A stretch of DNA of 64,000 nt, taken from Papilionanthe hookeriana x Papilionanthe teres. Its lineage: Eukaryota; Streptophyta; Magnoliopsida; Asparagales; Orchidaceae. The translations under genes were made by a program, and so were the position numbers. The notes below the pieces were generated by a model, which had not been told where the DNA came from, made no database searches, and saw only the letters and a list, made by a program, of their open reading frames with translations. Numbering within the stretch: position 1 is the stretch's first letter; each line of letters opens with the position of its first letter. This document shows, in pieces, positions 46,991 to 56,610 of this stretch. The DNA is taken from contig CM040422.1 in NCBI GenBank assembly GCA_022702705.1, positions 33,751,270-33,815,269 of the forward strand. The letters run 5' to 3'.

Positions 46991-48402
46991 GCTACGGCCA
47001 TCTCTTCCATCCTCTTCGCCATTCGAGCGATCGCGTCATCTTTTCCCCGAAGCCGTCTTCTCATCGGCCCGGCTCCTCTCTTCTGCGAGCTGCAGGAGCA
47101 CCTTGCGAAGCTGATGAAGCTCGTGTCTCAACCATATTGATTTCTGCGTATTCGTCGTCCATGAACTCCGATGAATCGATCTCATCTCCGAACTTTTCTT
47201 CTCTTTCTTTTGCCAACCGTCGGATATCGGTTCTCAACTTTTCCATGGCATCTTCTAGCGGAGCTTTCGTGTGTCTTTGCGGTTGTCATGCGATAGCTGC
47301 CGGGTCCCTTTTTCACGAGTCCCCTTTATCGCAGTAGCACTTTCTTCAGATTCCAGCCTCCTGGCGAGACTTTCTTTCTCGGGCTGCTGTTTCAATCTCA
47401 ACTGCCCAGTAGTGGGATGCCATACCATCCTTCTAGCAGCAGAAGGTCTAGGACCAGATGGTCTGTCGGCCAAATGCTGGAAGGTGGTATCCTCCCTAAT
47501 CTGTAATCCTGAGACTACGACAGGCGGGCTAGCCTTCATTCTCTTGCTTGGCTTTTCTGTCATGACGGCGGGCTCTACTCGGGGCCCAAGACGGGATTTG
47601 ACTGGCACCCGCCCAATCCTTCGTAGAATTTTCGATACGGGGCAGTTTTCCTTCCTTGCTAACTTTTCTACCAAAGTTTGCAGTCGAGCAAACGGCGTAG
47701 TTCTAGTTATTTTCTTGCGGCTATCGTTGTAGTATGCGGGCCGAGGTAATGTGGCAGACAATCTTGCGAACATTCTCCTCATCCTCCGCGGCGGAGAGGG
47801 GATGGAACCCGCTTCCTCCCAAAAGTGGTATGTAGTCGAGCGGCGGTGTATATTCCGGTAGCGGTGTATATTCGGCAACTCTGGAATTTCCTCCAGAAAG
47901 CAATCTCGGCAGCTACGGCTTCTCCGGCGATCCTTCTACTTCGTTTCTTCTTTGGGTCTTTGTCGGTGACGGAATCTTTGAACCGGACCCGATTTCGAAA
48001 ACGAAGGTCTTACGAGAAGATCCGTACCCTCCACGGTAACGAGTTTACCATAATCTCGGATTTCTTTCCCCTTTGATTTGGCGTAAGTCGGGGTAGGTGC
48101 GAAACAACTAGACCGATGGGGGTAGTAAGAACGATCCTCCCGTGGACAGCGAGTACTCCTCCTAGTCGGGACCCTTTGCGGGGAGGAAACTCTTGGGTCG
48201 ACCTAAGGTTGAACTCGAGCAGTGGCTCCTCGGCTTCGGATACCTTGTTAGTCGGTGCAAAGAGGGAGACGTCGGTGACCTCGACGTTCGTGTTTTCAAA
48301 TCCTCGTCCAAATCGGATGATCCCATTGTCGGGCGACTCATCCTTATAGATAGCAAAGTCCGATCCGTTGGTGAAGGAGAAAATCGGTCTCGGGGCTTCC
48401 AT
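46991..48402 (-). pseudogene. ORF1 upstream of gag in element F
   Basis: Starts at the ATG at 48402 (MEAPRPIFSFTNGSDFAIYK), chosen because element E starts at the same place (62088, MTAPKLIFSFTNGMDFAVYK). A frame upstream to 48492 is open but is not shared. Conserved stretches are PDNGIIRFGRGFENTN, PFARLQTLVEKLARKENCPV, SKILRRIGRVPVKSR, PVVVSGLQIREDTTFQHLAD and RPSGPRPSAARRMVW, then IDSSEFMDDEYAEINMVETR just before gag. Ogre elements have an ORF of unknown function in this place. The function is unknown here too; the middle is very basic. Frameshifts break it in F, but in E the same protein is in one frame with gag. Confidence 0.75.
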
Positions 48403-48899
48403 TTCGCAAGGTAGATTCACGGTTGTCAGTCCCAAGTTATGCTTCTTTTCTTTAGGACGAAAAGAAAGGAATTGAAAAGAGTCCGAACTCATTCTTGTTC
48501 ATGTATTTATAAGAGGGAATCATTCGTTAAAAGAATCACTTATTAGAGGGTTTGTTTATTTAGAACGGAATGTTCAAAAGTGTAGAGAAGGTAAGGAATC
48601 TGATTCGGAGTTGGAAAGGGAAAGAAAATCTTAAGCAAGACTTCTCGACTCGAAGGATCATTCCTAAACTAACACCTATTGGGGTCCACCCCACCTCAAA
48701 AATGAGGTAAAAGGATCTCGGAACATAGGGGTGTCTAAACAGTGGCTCCTAAATCCGAGAGAATGTTGGCTATACTCATTCAAGATAGAAATGAACATAG
48801 TATTCCAACGGAAAGAAGGGTAGTTTGATCCACTAAGGACATGGATGCACTACCGATTTTGAAAGCAGAATTATCTGATTAAAATGGAGAGAGGAATTT
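48403..48899 (-). other. 5' leader of element F
   Basis: About 500 bases between PBS and ORF1, homologous to 61572-62087 in element E. Conserved parts are the cyclisation-like 13-mer at 48672-48684, a hairpin ACCTCA-AAAA-TGAGGT at 48693-48708 and a block with CTAAACAGTGGCTCCTAAAT near 48733. The frame 48492-48402 ahead of ORF1 is open but not conserved in E. Confidence 0.6.
48672..48684 (-). promoter_or_regulatory. 5' cyclisation-like sequence of element F
   Basis: On the minus strand CCCCAATAGGTGT, about 216 bases after the PBS and conserved at 61797-61809 in element E. It is perfectly complementary to ACACCTATTGGGG beside the 3' LTR of F. The Ty1 element uses a comparable 5'-3' pairing (CYC5/CYC3, the latter at the PPT) for reverse transcription. 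A role here is inference. Confidence 0.45.
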
Positions 48900-48917
48900 T
48901 CCCCAGCGGAGTCGCCA
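48900..48917 (-). other. Primer binding site of element F, tRNA-Arg type
   Basis: TGGCGACTCCGCTGGGGA on the minus strand, 6 bases inside the LTR edge at 48924. Element E has TGGCGACTCTGCTGGGGA at 61554. This wording is the PBS usual in Tat/Ogre elements, complementary to the 3' end of tRNA-Arg (…CGAGTCGCCA). Confidence 0.82.
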
Positions 48918-51054
48918 GAAATCTGTCGGCATATTTTTTTAGGTTGTGTTTTATTTTGAAGAGTGGTTGCCTAACAGAAATCTGTCGGCGAATTTTTAAC
49001 TTAATTAAAATAAATAATTTGAAAAGTAGCATTTGATTTTGAAAATAATTTCAAATTCGAAGGTTTTAAGATATGAGACTAAACCGATCTCACATCCCAA
49101 ATAGTTTATATAAACGAGCACCGCACCACAAACCGTGTATCTATCCCTAAGGATAGACACACCTTGTTTGACGGTGAGGCTCGATTAAATAAACTAGAAG
49201 ATTTGTGACATCCGTTTGGTCCGCGAACCAATTTTATAAGCCGATAAAATTCCCCGCTTAATTTAAAAACATTAAACGGGGTTTATATTACCCGGGTTCT
49301 TCAAAATTCCCTATAAGGGCAAGCCCCTATAGTTAATTACATCTTAAGTGACGGGAATCACCTAAGAAAACTCTCGATAATAATCAATAATTCCGCTCTC
49401 AAGGATTTCAAAGTTTAAGTTTTCAAGGGATTGAATTTTGGAATTTCAATAGGGAATGGATCAAGTTTGGAACATTTTGTTTTGTGAATCCAAAGGAAGA
49501 AAAGTAGGAGAAATCACAGATTCGAAGTGAACTTCGGTAATTTCCCGACTATCCTATTGTTTGGCTTAGATTTAAGAAAGTCCTAATATTTTTAAATGTT
49601 TTGATCTTGTCAATTTTAATTAATTAGGACTTATACTTATATGATAGAATCATACAAATAACCTCGAAGATGTGAGGGTTTATTATCGTATCGGACGACT
49701 ACCTCGGGATCCTAAGACCGGTTAGGGCTTAATTTGCAATGCAAATGCCTAACGAAGAGTTGAGGATTTATGTTGCACTAGGCAAACTACCTCGAAGTCC
49801 TATGGCTTTGTTATTTAATTCTAGGAGAGTTTTGTCGATGTAGATTCAGGTTTTGCGATGACGATGGCCGTCGTTGCCCACCATGCTCCGAGCTCCTTAT
49901 TGTTGCAGAGGTTTAGTTTTAGAAGTCATAAATCAGGAGATGAGAGAAGTGTTTTGGTCAAGAGAAGTCTTAATTTTCCAAGTGTTTTTTTTTATATTTT
50001 GATTAAAACAAATCTTAAAGTTGATTATAACGACACCGGTTAAGATCCCACGGTTCCAACCTTCCGGCATCATTATTTTTATCGGATTCACTTAGTCCAG
50101 TATGAATTTGCTTAAACTCAATCGAATGAGTTCCACACTTTCATTTAGCATCGTGGAAATCCCGTTAGCAACACGTAGGTTACATCATCCGAGGTATTCC
50201 CGATCATCCAACAGGACGTTTTAATTTAGTTGCAATTGTAGTTTTGTGTTCTGTTTGTGATTAAATTTTGAGTTGTTTTATATTTTGAAATGTTGTGGCG
50301 GTGAATTTTATCTTGCAATGACTTTTAACTTAGTTTTGGTTTCAGTTTTAGGGTCTATCCTAAAGGTGTGGGTTTTCATGCAACAGTTGTTTATCATGCA
50401 AGAAAAGTAAAGTGCATTTGCAATAAATTAAATTGCAATAATGTAAATTGCAAGAAAGTAAATTGCAATAAAATAAAAGCTTACCTGGAGGGTCTTCCCG
50501 TCATCCCAAGCTACACTTAAAACGTAATTAGAATATTTAAGCAAGTTCCTAGGTAAAGCTAAGGGAAAGGTTATGGTTTTCTACCAAATTCCTAATCCTA
50601 TAGTCTAGTCATCTCCTATGACGTCTAGGTTCTTTGTGTTTTGGTTTAAGGACGATTTTCTTCATCAAAGAACAATTAAATTCAATTGTTCTTATAAATG
50701 TCCTATCATATTGAGGAAGTGCTTAAGAATAATCCTAAACATCTTTTCAATATTCTCTAGGATTGTTTTAAGTCCAAATGAATTCGATTATATAAATGAA
50801 TTAATCGTCCGGGGATTCAAGTTTTGTTAACTTACTCAGTGAACTAGGACATTTGAATATCCTATAAGTGAAGTAACATTTCATTTAATGTCCTATTTAG
50901 GAGTTATGATAACTAAAGCTTTTGAGGGTAAGTTGGCGTTCAAATGGTTTGTGATTTAGTTTAATTTCCATTAATAAGTTTAAATTTGGAATAGTGTTCA
51001 AGTTATTTTAGATTTATTTTGAATTCTTTATGTCTTAGGTGATGTTATATTTAA

Positions 51055-51500
51055 TTCAATTTAATTTAATTTAATTGAGTTTTAATTTAATTTAATTCAA
51101 TATAGTTCAATTTAATTTGATTTGATGTTTAATTAATTTGATTTGATTTAGTTTTAATTTAATTTGATTTAATTTAATTTAATTTAATTTAATTATTTAA
51201 TTCAATTTAATTTAATTTAATTTAATTTAATTTAATTTAATTTTAATTTAATTTAATTTAATTTATTTAATTAAATTTAATTTAATTTAACTTAATTTGT
51301 TTAATTTAATTTAATTTAATTTAATTTGACTTAATTTAATTTAATTTAATTTAATTTAATTTAATTTAATTTGTTTAATTTAATTTAATTTGTTTTAATT
51401 TAATTTAATTTTTTAATCTTAATTTAATTTAATTTAATTCATTTAATTTAATTTAATTTGTTTGTTTTATTTTAATTTAATTTAATTTAATTTTATTATT
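51055..51500. repeat. (AATTT)n microsatellite in the 5' LTR of F
   Basis: The counterpart of the run at 30790-31220, about 445 bp, with slightly different interruptions and unit number, as expected for slippage after insertion. Confidence 0.9.
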
Positions 51501-54096
51501 ATTATTATTATTTTTATTTTAATTAAAATTTTAAAAGAGTTTAATAATTTAATTTTGGTTTAATGATTAAGTCTTTTAATATTTTAAGTTTGAGTTATCA
51601 TTTTAATTAAGAATTGAATATTAATGAGATAATTAATTTAGGGATTTTTAAATTAAAGAATAAATCTCTTCCTAATAATATCCCTATTTTAATAATTCCA
51701 ATTTTATTATTCTTCCAAATTTAATCCATTATTTAATTAAAGTTTAATCATTTTAAAATTGTTTAATGGGTTTCTACCCTTTAATTATTTAAATTTCAAT
51801 CATCCAAATCAGATTAGGATCAAATATTTTACTTGTTAATTTTTATTAAACCTAAAATTTTAATTAAGGGTTAAAAGAATTTAATTACCACTTTACCCTT
51901 TAAGCTTAATAATTTCATAACTCACTAAATTGAACTCAAATGAACTTGAAATTTTTATGTGTCTTCACTCATATGTCAATAAAGACATGAGAGGAGAAAA
52001 TGTGATTTTTCTGTATTTAATTTATTTATATAATTATTTTTCGTGAAAAATAGAGATTTTCAAGGAAAATTTAATAACATGACCAAGGGAAAGTTTCTGT
52101 CCTTAAGAAAATTAGGGGACATTCCAAATGACCAGAGAACCACTTGGACCAATTTTGGTGATTTTTGGAATTATATTATTTTTATTATAATTATTTTAAG
52201 TTTTAGAGTGTTAATTAATTTAAAAATAAAATAAATGTTGAAAATTGGATTTTATAGTTTTCAAAAATCTCTCTAATATCAAGGAAATCAGAGAAGCAAA
52301 TTTTACAATTTTCTGATTTTTCTATAATTTATTATAATTATTTTAGTGAAAATGTTAGAAAATACATTTTTTTAATTTTAAAATTACCTTAAAGCTTTAA
52401 AATTTAATATCTCACTAAATAGACCTAAGAAAAATGTGGGGTTTGTTCCTAAGTGATTAAAATTCAAAATGTGACATTTTGGTGAATTTTATTATTTTTG
52501 TTATTTTTATTATTTTTTAATTATTAAAAATATTAAAATATTATTAAAAATCAATTTTTTTAGAAAATTGAAATTTTAATTTTCTTAGATTCCCCTGATA
52601 TCAAAGAGGCTCCAAAACCAATTTGGTGAATTTTTTAAAGGTATTTTAAAAGTTATGAATTTTTAAAGTTTAAAATGGTTAAGTGGCTTAATCAACCCAA
52701 TTAGTGGGGCTAACCAAGTCCAATTGACCTCAAATTTTTATGGTTGATTCCTCTGATCCTAAAGGTCAGTGGAGAATTGATTTCAAGTCAATTTGATGCC
52801 TGGTTAACTCTAATTAAATAAAGACCTATTTTGGGTGTTTAAGCCAATTAGGGTTGTTTTAAATGAACTAAGTCAAAACCTATTTTTCCTAGGGTTCTCT
52901 GGTCATAAGGAACATCACCAAATTTTCCTAGAATTTATTTCACAACATGCTATTTATTGGAATTAAAATACTCAAAACAGTAACATGAACTTGAAAATTC
53001 AATAACTCTTCATAGGGATGGCCTCTGACTTTGAAAAATTCAGGGAATGTTCCCAAATTCAGAGGCTTCAAAAGCCCTATGGTCTCATGCCATGGTGAAT
53101 TGTATGCATGCATGGAGAATTAAAATAATGCAGAGAGTAAATAAATTATAAAAAATAAAATACTTGATGAAATTAAATGATTTCTTTTTCACATTATTCT
53201 CCTCTGTTCACTGAGCAAGAGGGTATTTTTATTTTATTTTTCTGATTTTTCTACACAGAGATATGAATTTTTGAAGTTTAGGGAATTAAATAAATAGAAA
53301 AAATACCCTAATTTTCTTTTTATCCACGCGGCGCCGCGTCAACCTCGGCAGCTCCGAACGCAACGCCGCCATCTGAGTCAGCAGCCCGGGCCCCACGGTT
53401 CTCGTACCGTCTCCTGGTCCGACGCCATCTGAGCCGTTCGTCCGCGCGTGTATTGAATGGACGGCATCCGTTCATCGTCCCCGAGCGTCCTCATCCGAGG
53501 GCCGTCCACACTAAATCCCTAAGATCTCACTCGATACTCAATGGATTTTTATGTTCTTATGCTCTATGGATTCGTCTTGAAGAGACGAACACATCTATAC
53601 GGTTAACATGCATTGAAACTAAGGCATTTGAAATGGAGAATCTCCGAAGCTCGGGATGAAGAATTAGCTCATACCTTTGCTCGGAGAAGTGTGGCTTCAA
53701 TCCGAGAGTTGTTGCACCTTCGATTGGATCCCGACAAGCTCCGGATGAAGTCTCCCGGTCCGGTGAATTGTCCGGATGTGATTTCGACCAAGCCCGATCA
53801 CAAAGCTTGGAGGCTGGAGCAACTCGGGTGGCTCGGAGATGGGGCTTTTGCTAGTGGACACCTTCCCTTGGTCGCGGTGAAGGTGTAGAACCAATCAATT
53901 TGGGAATTGGCTCACTGTGGAGAAGTGTCCTGGTTTTGGGTGGAATTTCAACTCTGAAATTGAGCTCACAGAGGAGAAATGGCGGGGAATCTCACTGGGG
54001 ATCAAGTGCTTTGTGTATGGGGAGGAGTCTGGAACAATTTTGGCAGAGTTTTGGCAAGGTTTGTGCTCAGCTCTCCTCATGGCCGAGAGGGGTGGA

Positions 54097-54106
54097 GTTT
54101 AAATAG
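54097..54106 (-). promoter_or_regulatory. TATA-like box of the F 5' LTR
   Basis: CTATTTAAAC on the minus strand, 2.36 kb inside the LTR. It is the likely core promoter of element F. Transcription would run leftwards through about 5.1 kb of R-U5 into the PBS and ORF1. Confidence 0.58.
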
Positions 54107-56443
54107 GAGAGGGTGGAGGGCCTCCCAGGGAGAGTTAGGGCTTGGGATCAGCTGCTCTTGGCAAGAGAAGAACAACTACAATGGCCACTGGGGATGGGGC
54201 GACTCGGCAGGTGAGAATTTCAAAGTTGGCTCACATGTGAGCTCTCGGCCATGGTGTTTTCCGGCGGCTCGGTGGCCGCCAACCGAGCATGGGTCACCCT
54301 CAAGGTCGGGTGGGTCGGGGTCGGGGCTTGGTGCAAGCAATTGGCAATTGCCATGTGTAAAGGCTTTGATTCAAAGTAGAATGGGGCATGGCTAGTTTTG
54401 AGTCTAAATGGGTCAATCCACCCATTTGGGCTTGGTGCACCCTTCAAGGTGGCTTTGGATGCTTGTGGGGGATCAAAGGGATCAGCTGGTTTGGCATGGA
54501 GAAGTCTCCATCCAAATATATTTGGATTAAATTTAAGTTTAGGTGAAACATGATTAAGGCTAATGAGCTTTAGGGATTAAGGAAAGCCTCCCCTCTTCTT
54601 ACCCAATATGGCATGGTGGAGTGTCCAAAGCTCTCATGGCTCACATGTGGCTCATGCATGGCTTCATGGCTCACCTTTGGCTTGGCAAAAAGTTTGGTCA
54701 ATTTCATAAAAAAGGATTTTAAGGATTTTGGATAATTTGGTGGAAATTTGGATGAAGCTTCATTTAGAATTATTTGATCATTGGTTTAGGACTTAGGGAT
54801 GATTTTAATTGAAAGTATGATGAGGGGAAATGTCATATGGGCTTTGGAAGAATTTTTGGGGTTTTGGATTTGGTGGAAGTGGGCTTTTAACATGGTTTAA
54901 GGAATGGGCCTTTAAGTTTAAAAATAAATTTATGGATAGGAATTTTGTAAAGAGGTTGGGCCAAATAATTGTTGGGTTTAGCTCATGGATGTGTCATGAG
55001 TGACTTGAAGCAAATTGGGGGTGATTTGGATTTGAATTGGGTTGAATTTGGGCTCTTTTGGTGAATGGGCCAATATAGGTCCAAGTGGGCCAAGTTGGGC
55101 CAATGTTGGGCTAGGGTTGAAATTGATGTAGGATTAATGTTTAGAAATGTTTATGGGAGTGTTTCAAAGAGGTTTTGACTTTGTTTGGGCTTTGATTTTT
55201 GGGTTTGGGCTCATTTGGGCTAGGTTTGGGTTTTGGTCAAAAATGGGCCTTTTAACCTTGGGTTGAGTTTGAGTGGGGTTTGGGTCTAAATTTTGGGCAA
55301 ATCATGTTAGTATTTTGTTTGTGGGAATTTTAAGGCAGATTTAGAAAAGATTTGGGGTTAATTGGAATTGAATTGGGTGAGTTTGTGTTAGGTTTGGGTC
55401 ATGGGTCCAAATTGGGCTTTAAGGCCAAAAGTGAGATTGGATCCAAATGTCAATCAAATTGGACTTGGATTTGGTCTAGATTGGTATTGGGGATATTGAA
55501 TTGAAGTTTAGAATTGAATTGGACCAAAATTGGGGTCAATTGGGTAGGTTTGGCTTGACATTGGGTTCACTTTGGGTTAAAATGGGTCAAATTGGGGGTT
55601 TTGACAAAAGTAGGGTAAATTGACAAAATTGGCCCATGGTGTAGTTGGACAAAATGAAATTGGGAATATTTGGGATTTTCTGGAATTTTCTGGGAATTTT
55701 CTGAATTTTTGGATTTTTAGGCAAGAGGGGTATTTTGGGTATTTGGAGGGTATTGGGAGGTTTTCTTGGAATTTTTGGTATTTTTGGGTATGGATGATCA
55801 ATTTAAGTGATGTGGAAATGTTTGGGATTGATTTTGGGGAATTTTGGGTAATTTGGAATTTTTTGAGAAATTTGGGTAATTTCAAGGGTTTTGGGTAGGT
55901 TTAGTAGGTGTAGGGCCCCGGGGGTCAAAAATTAAAAATTTGGAAAATTGAAGATTGGGTGGATGTAAGTGGAAAGAAGTAATTTTGGTTGAGCCATGAA
56001 GCCATATCAAGCCCACATGAGCCTTGAAGGGACTCATTTGAGGCATTCACTCATGTTGTTCCTAACCCTCTTAGCCAAGGGCTTAGGGGTTAAGGACCAT
56101 CCATGTGAATCACCCACATGAGTCAGGAGGTCAAGTTAAGTATGGGTGTGGTTTTAGGAGGTATGTGGAAGTGTAGTGTGTGTGTAAGTCAGCCCCTTCA
56201 CCAGACCAGGTCACCCAGGGCAGTCCTAAGGCCAAAGAGTCCTATAGGAACTCATCCTTTAAACTTCCACATTTGATTTCAACCCTCTAGGTGATTAGGG
56301 GTCTACAGATCAAGTTTGTGGAGTTTGCGAGGAGTTAAGAAGTGGTTTGAATTTCTCAAAAGTGGGTCCCAATTCTAGTCCTCTAAGACAGTCAAAGGAA
56401 AAGCCTAAGGCTAGATCCTAAGTACTAAAGAGAAGAAGAGAAT

Positions 56444-56462
56444 ACCTCATCAAAAATGAGGT
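56444..56462 (-). other. Hairpin at the LTR terminus
   Basis: ACCTCAT, a 5-base loop, then ATGAGGT, ending 5 bases inside the LTR tip. Equivalents are at 36193-36213, 26442-26462 and 20047-20068 (7-bp arms, 8-base loop). The leader carries a related hairpin at 48693-48708. Function unknown. Confidence 0.6.
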
Positions 56463-56467
56463 CAACA

Positions 56468-56472
56468 CCCAT
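56468..56472. repeat. Target site duplication of element F, right
   Basis: CCCAT, identical to 28666-28670. Confidence 0.92.
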
Positions 56473-56601
56473 TTGATTCAAAAAATTTAAAACTCACTAA
56501 GTGAGTTGTCCCAACTCAATTGGACTCCATAGTTGTTCTTCCCTTGACCAAGGCAGCTGATCCCAAGCCCTAACTCCCCCTGGGAGGCCCTCCAGCCATG
56601 T

Positions 56602-56610
56602 CTATTTAAA
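56602..56610 (+). promoter_or_regulatory. TATA-like box of the element E LTR
   Basis: CTATTTAAA, followed by ACCACCACC. It is only about 135 bases from the point where element F inserted, so F separated this core promoter from the rest of its U3. Confidence 0.5.

Larger units (their letters stand above)
28671..56467 (-). mobile_element. Giant Ogre-like Ty3/gypsy retrotransposon F, LTR to LTR
   Basis: The element is 27,797 bp with LTRs at 28671-36217 and 48924-56467, each running TGTTGACC to GCCGACA, and a CCCAT duplication on both sides. Its minus-strand order is PBS, ORF1, gag, protease, RT, RNase H, archaeal-type RNase H, integrase, an AlkB-domain ORF, tandem repeats and 3' LTR. The double RNase H and the tRNA-Arg-type PBS are features of the Tat lineage. 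The great size, ORF1 before gag and 3' tandem repeats fit the Ogre group. LTRs of 7.5 kb are longer than the 5-6 kb usually cited for Ogre. Many frameshifts coincide with CAG/CTG sites and may not be real. Confidence 0.93.
48924..56467 (-). repeat. 5' LTR of element F
   Basis: 7,544 bp. On the minus strand it starts TGTTGACCTC at 56467 and ends ATGCCGACA at 48924. It matches the 3' LTR over its whole length, including the microsatellite and the GC-rich block at 53325-53540. It is the promoter copy for the element. The open frames at 53453-54447 mirror those of the other LTR and are not taken as genes. Differences from the other LTR at 49833-49880 replace CTG by TCG or CG. Confidence 0.93.
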
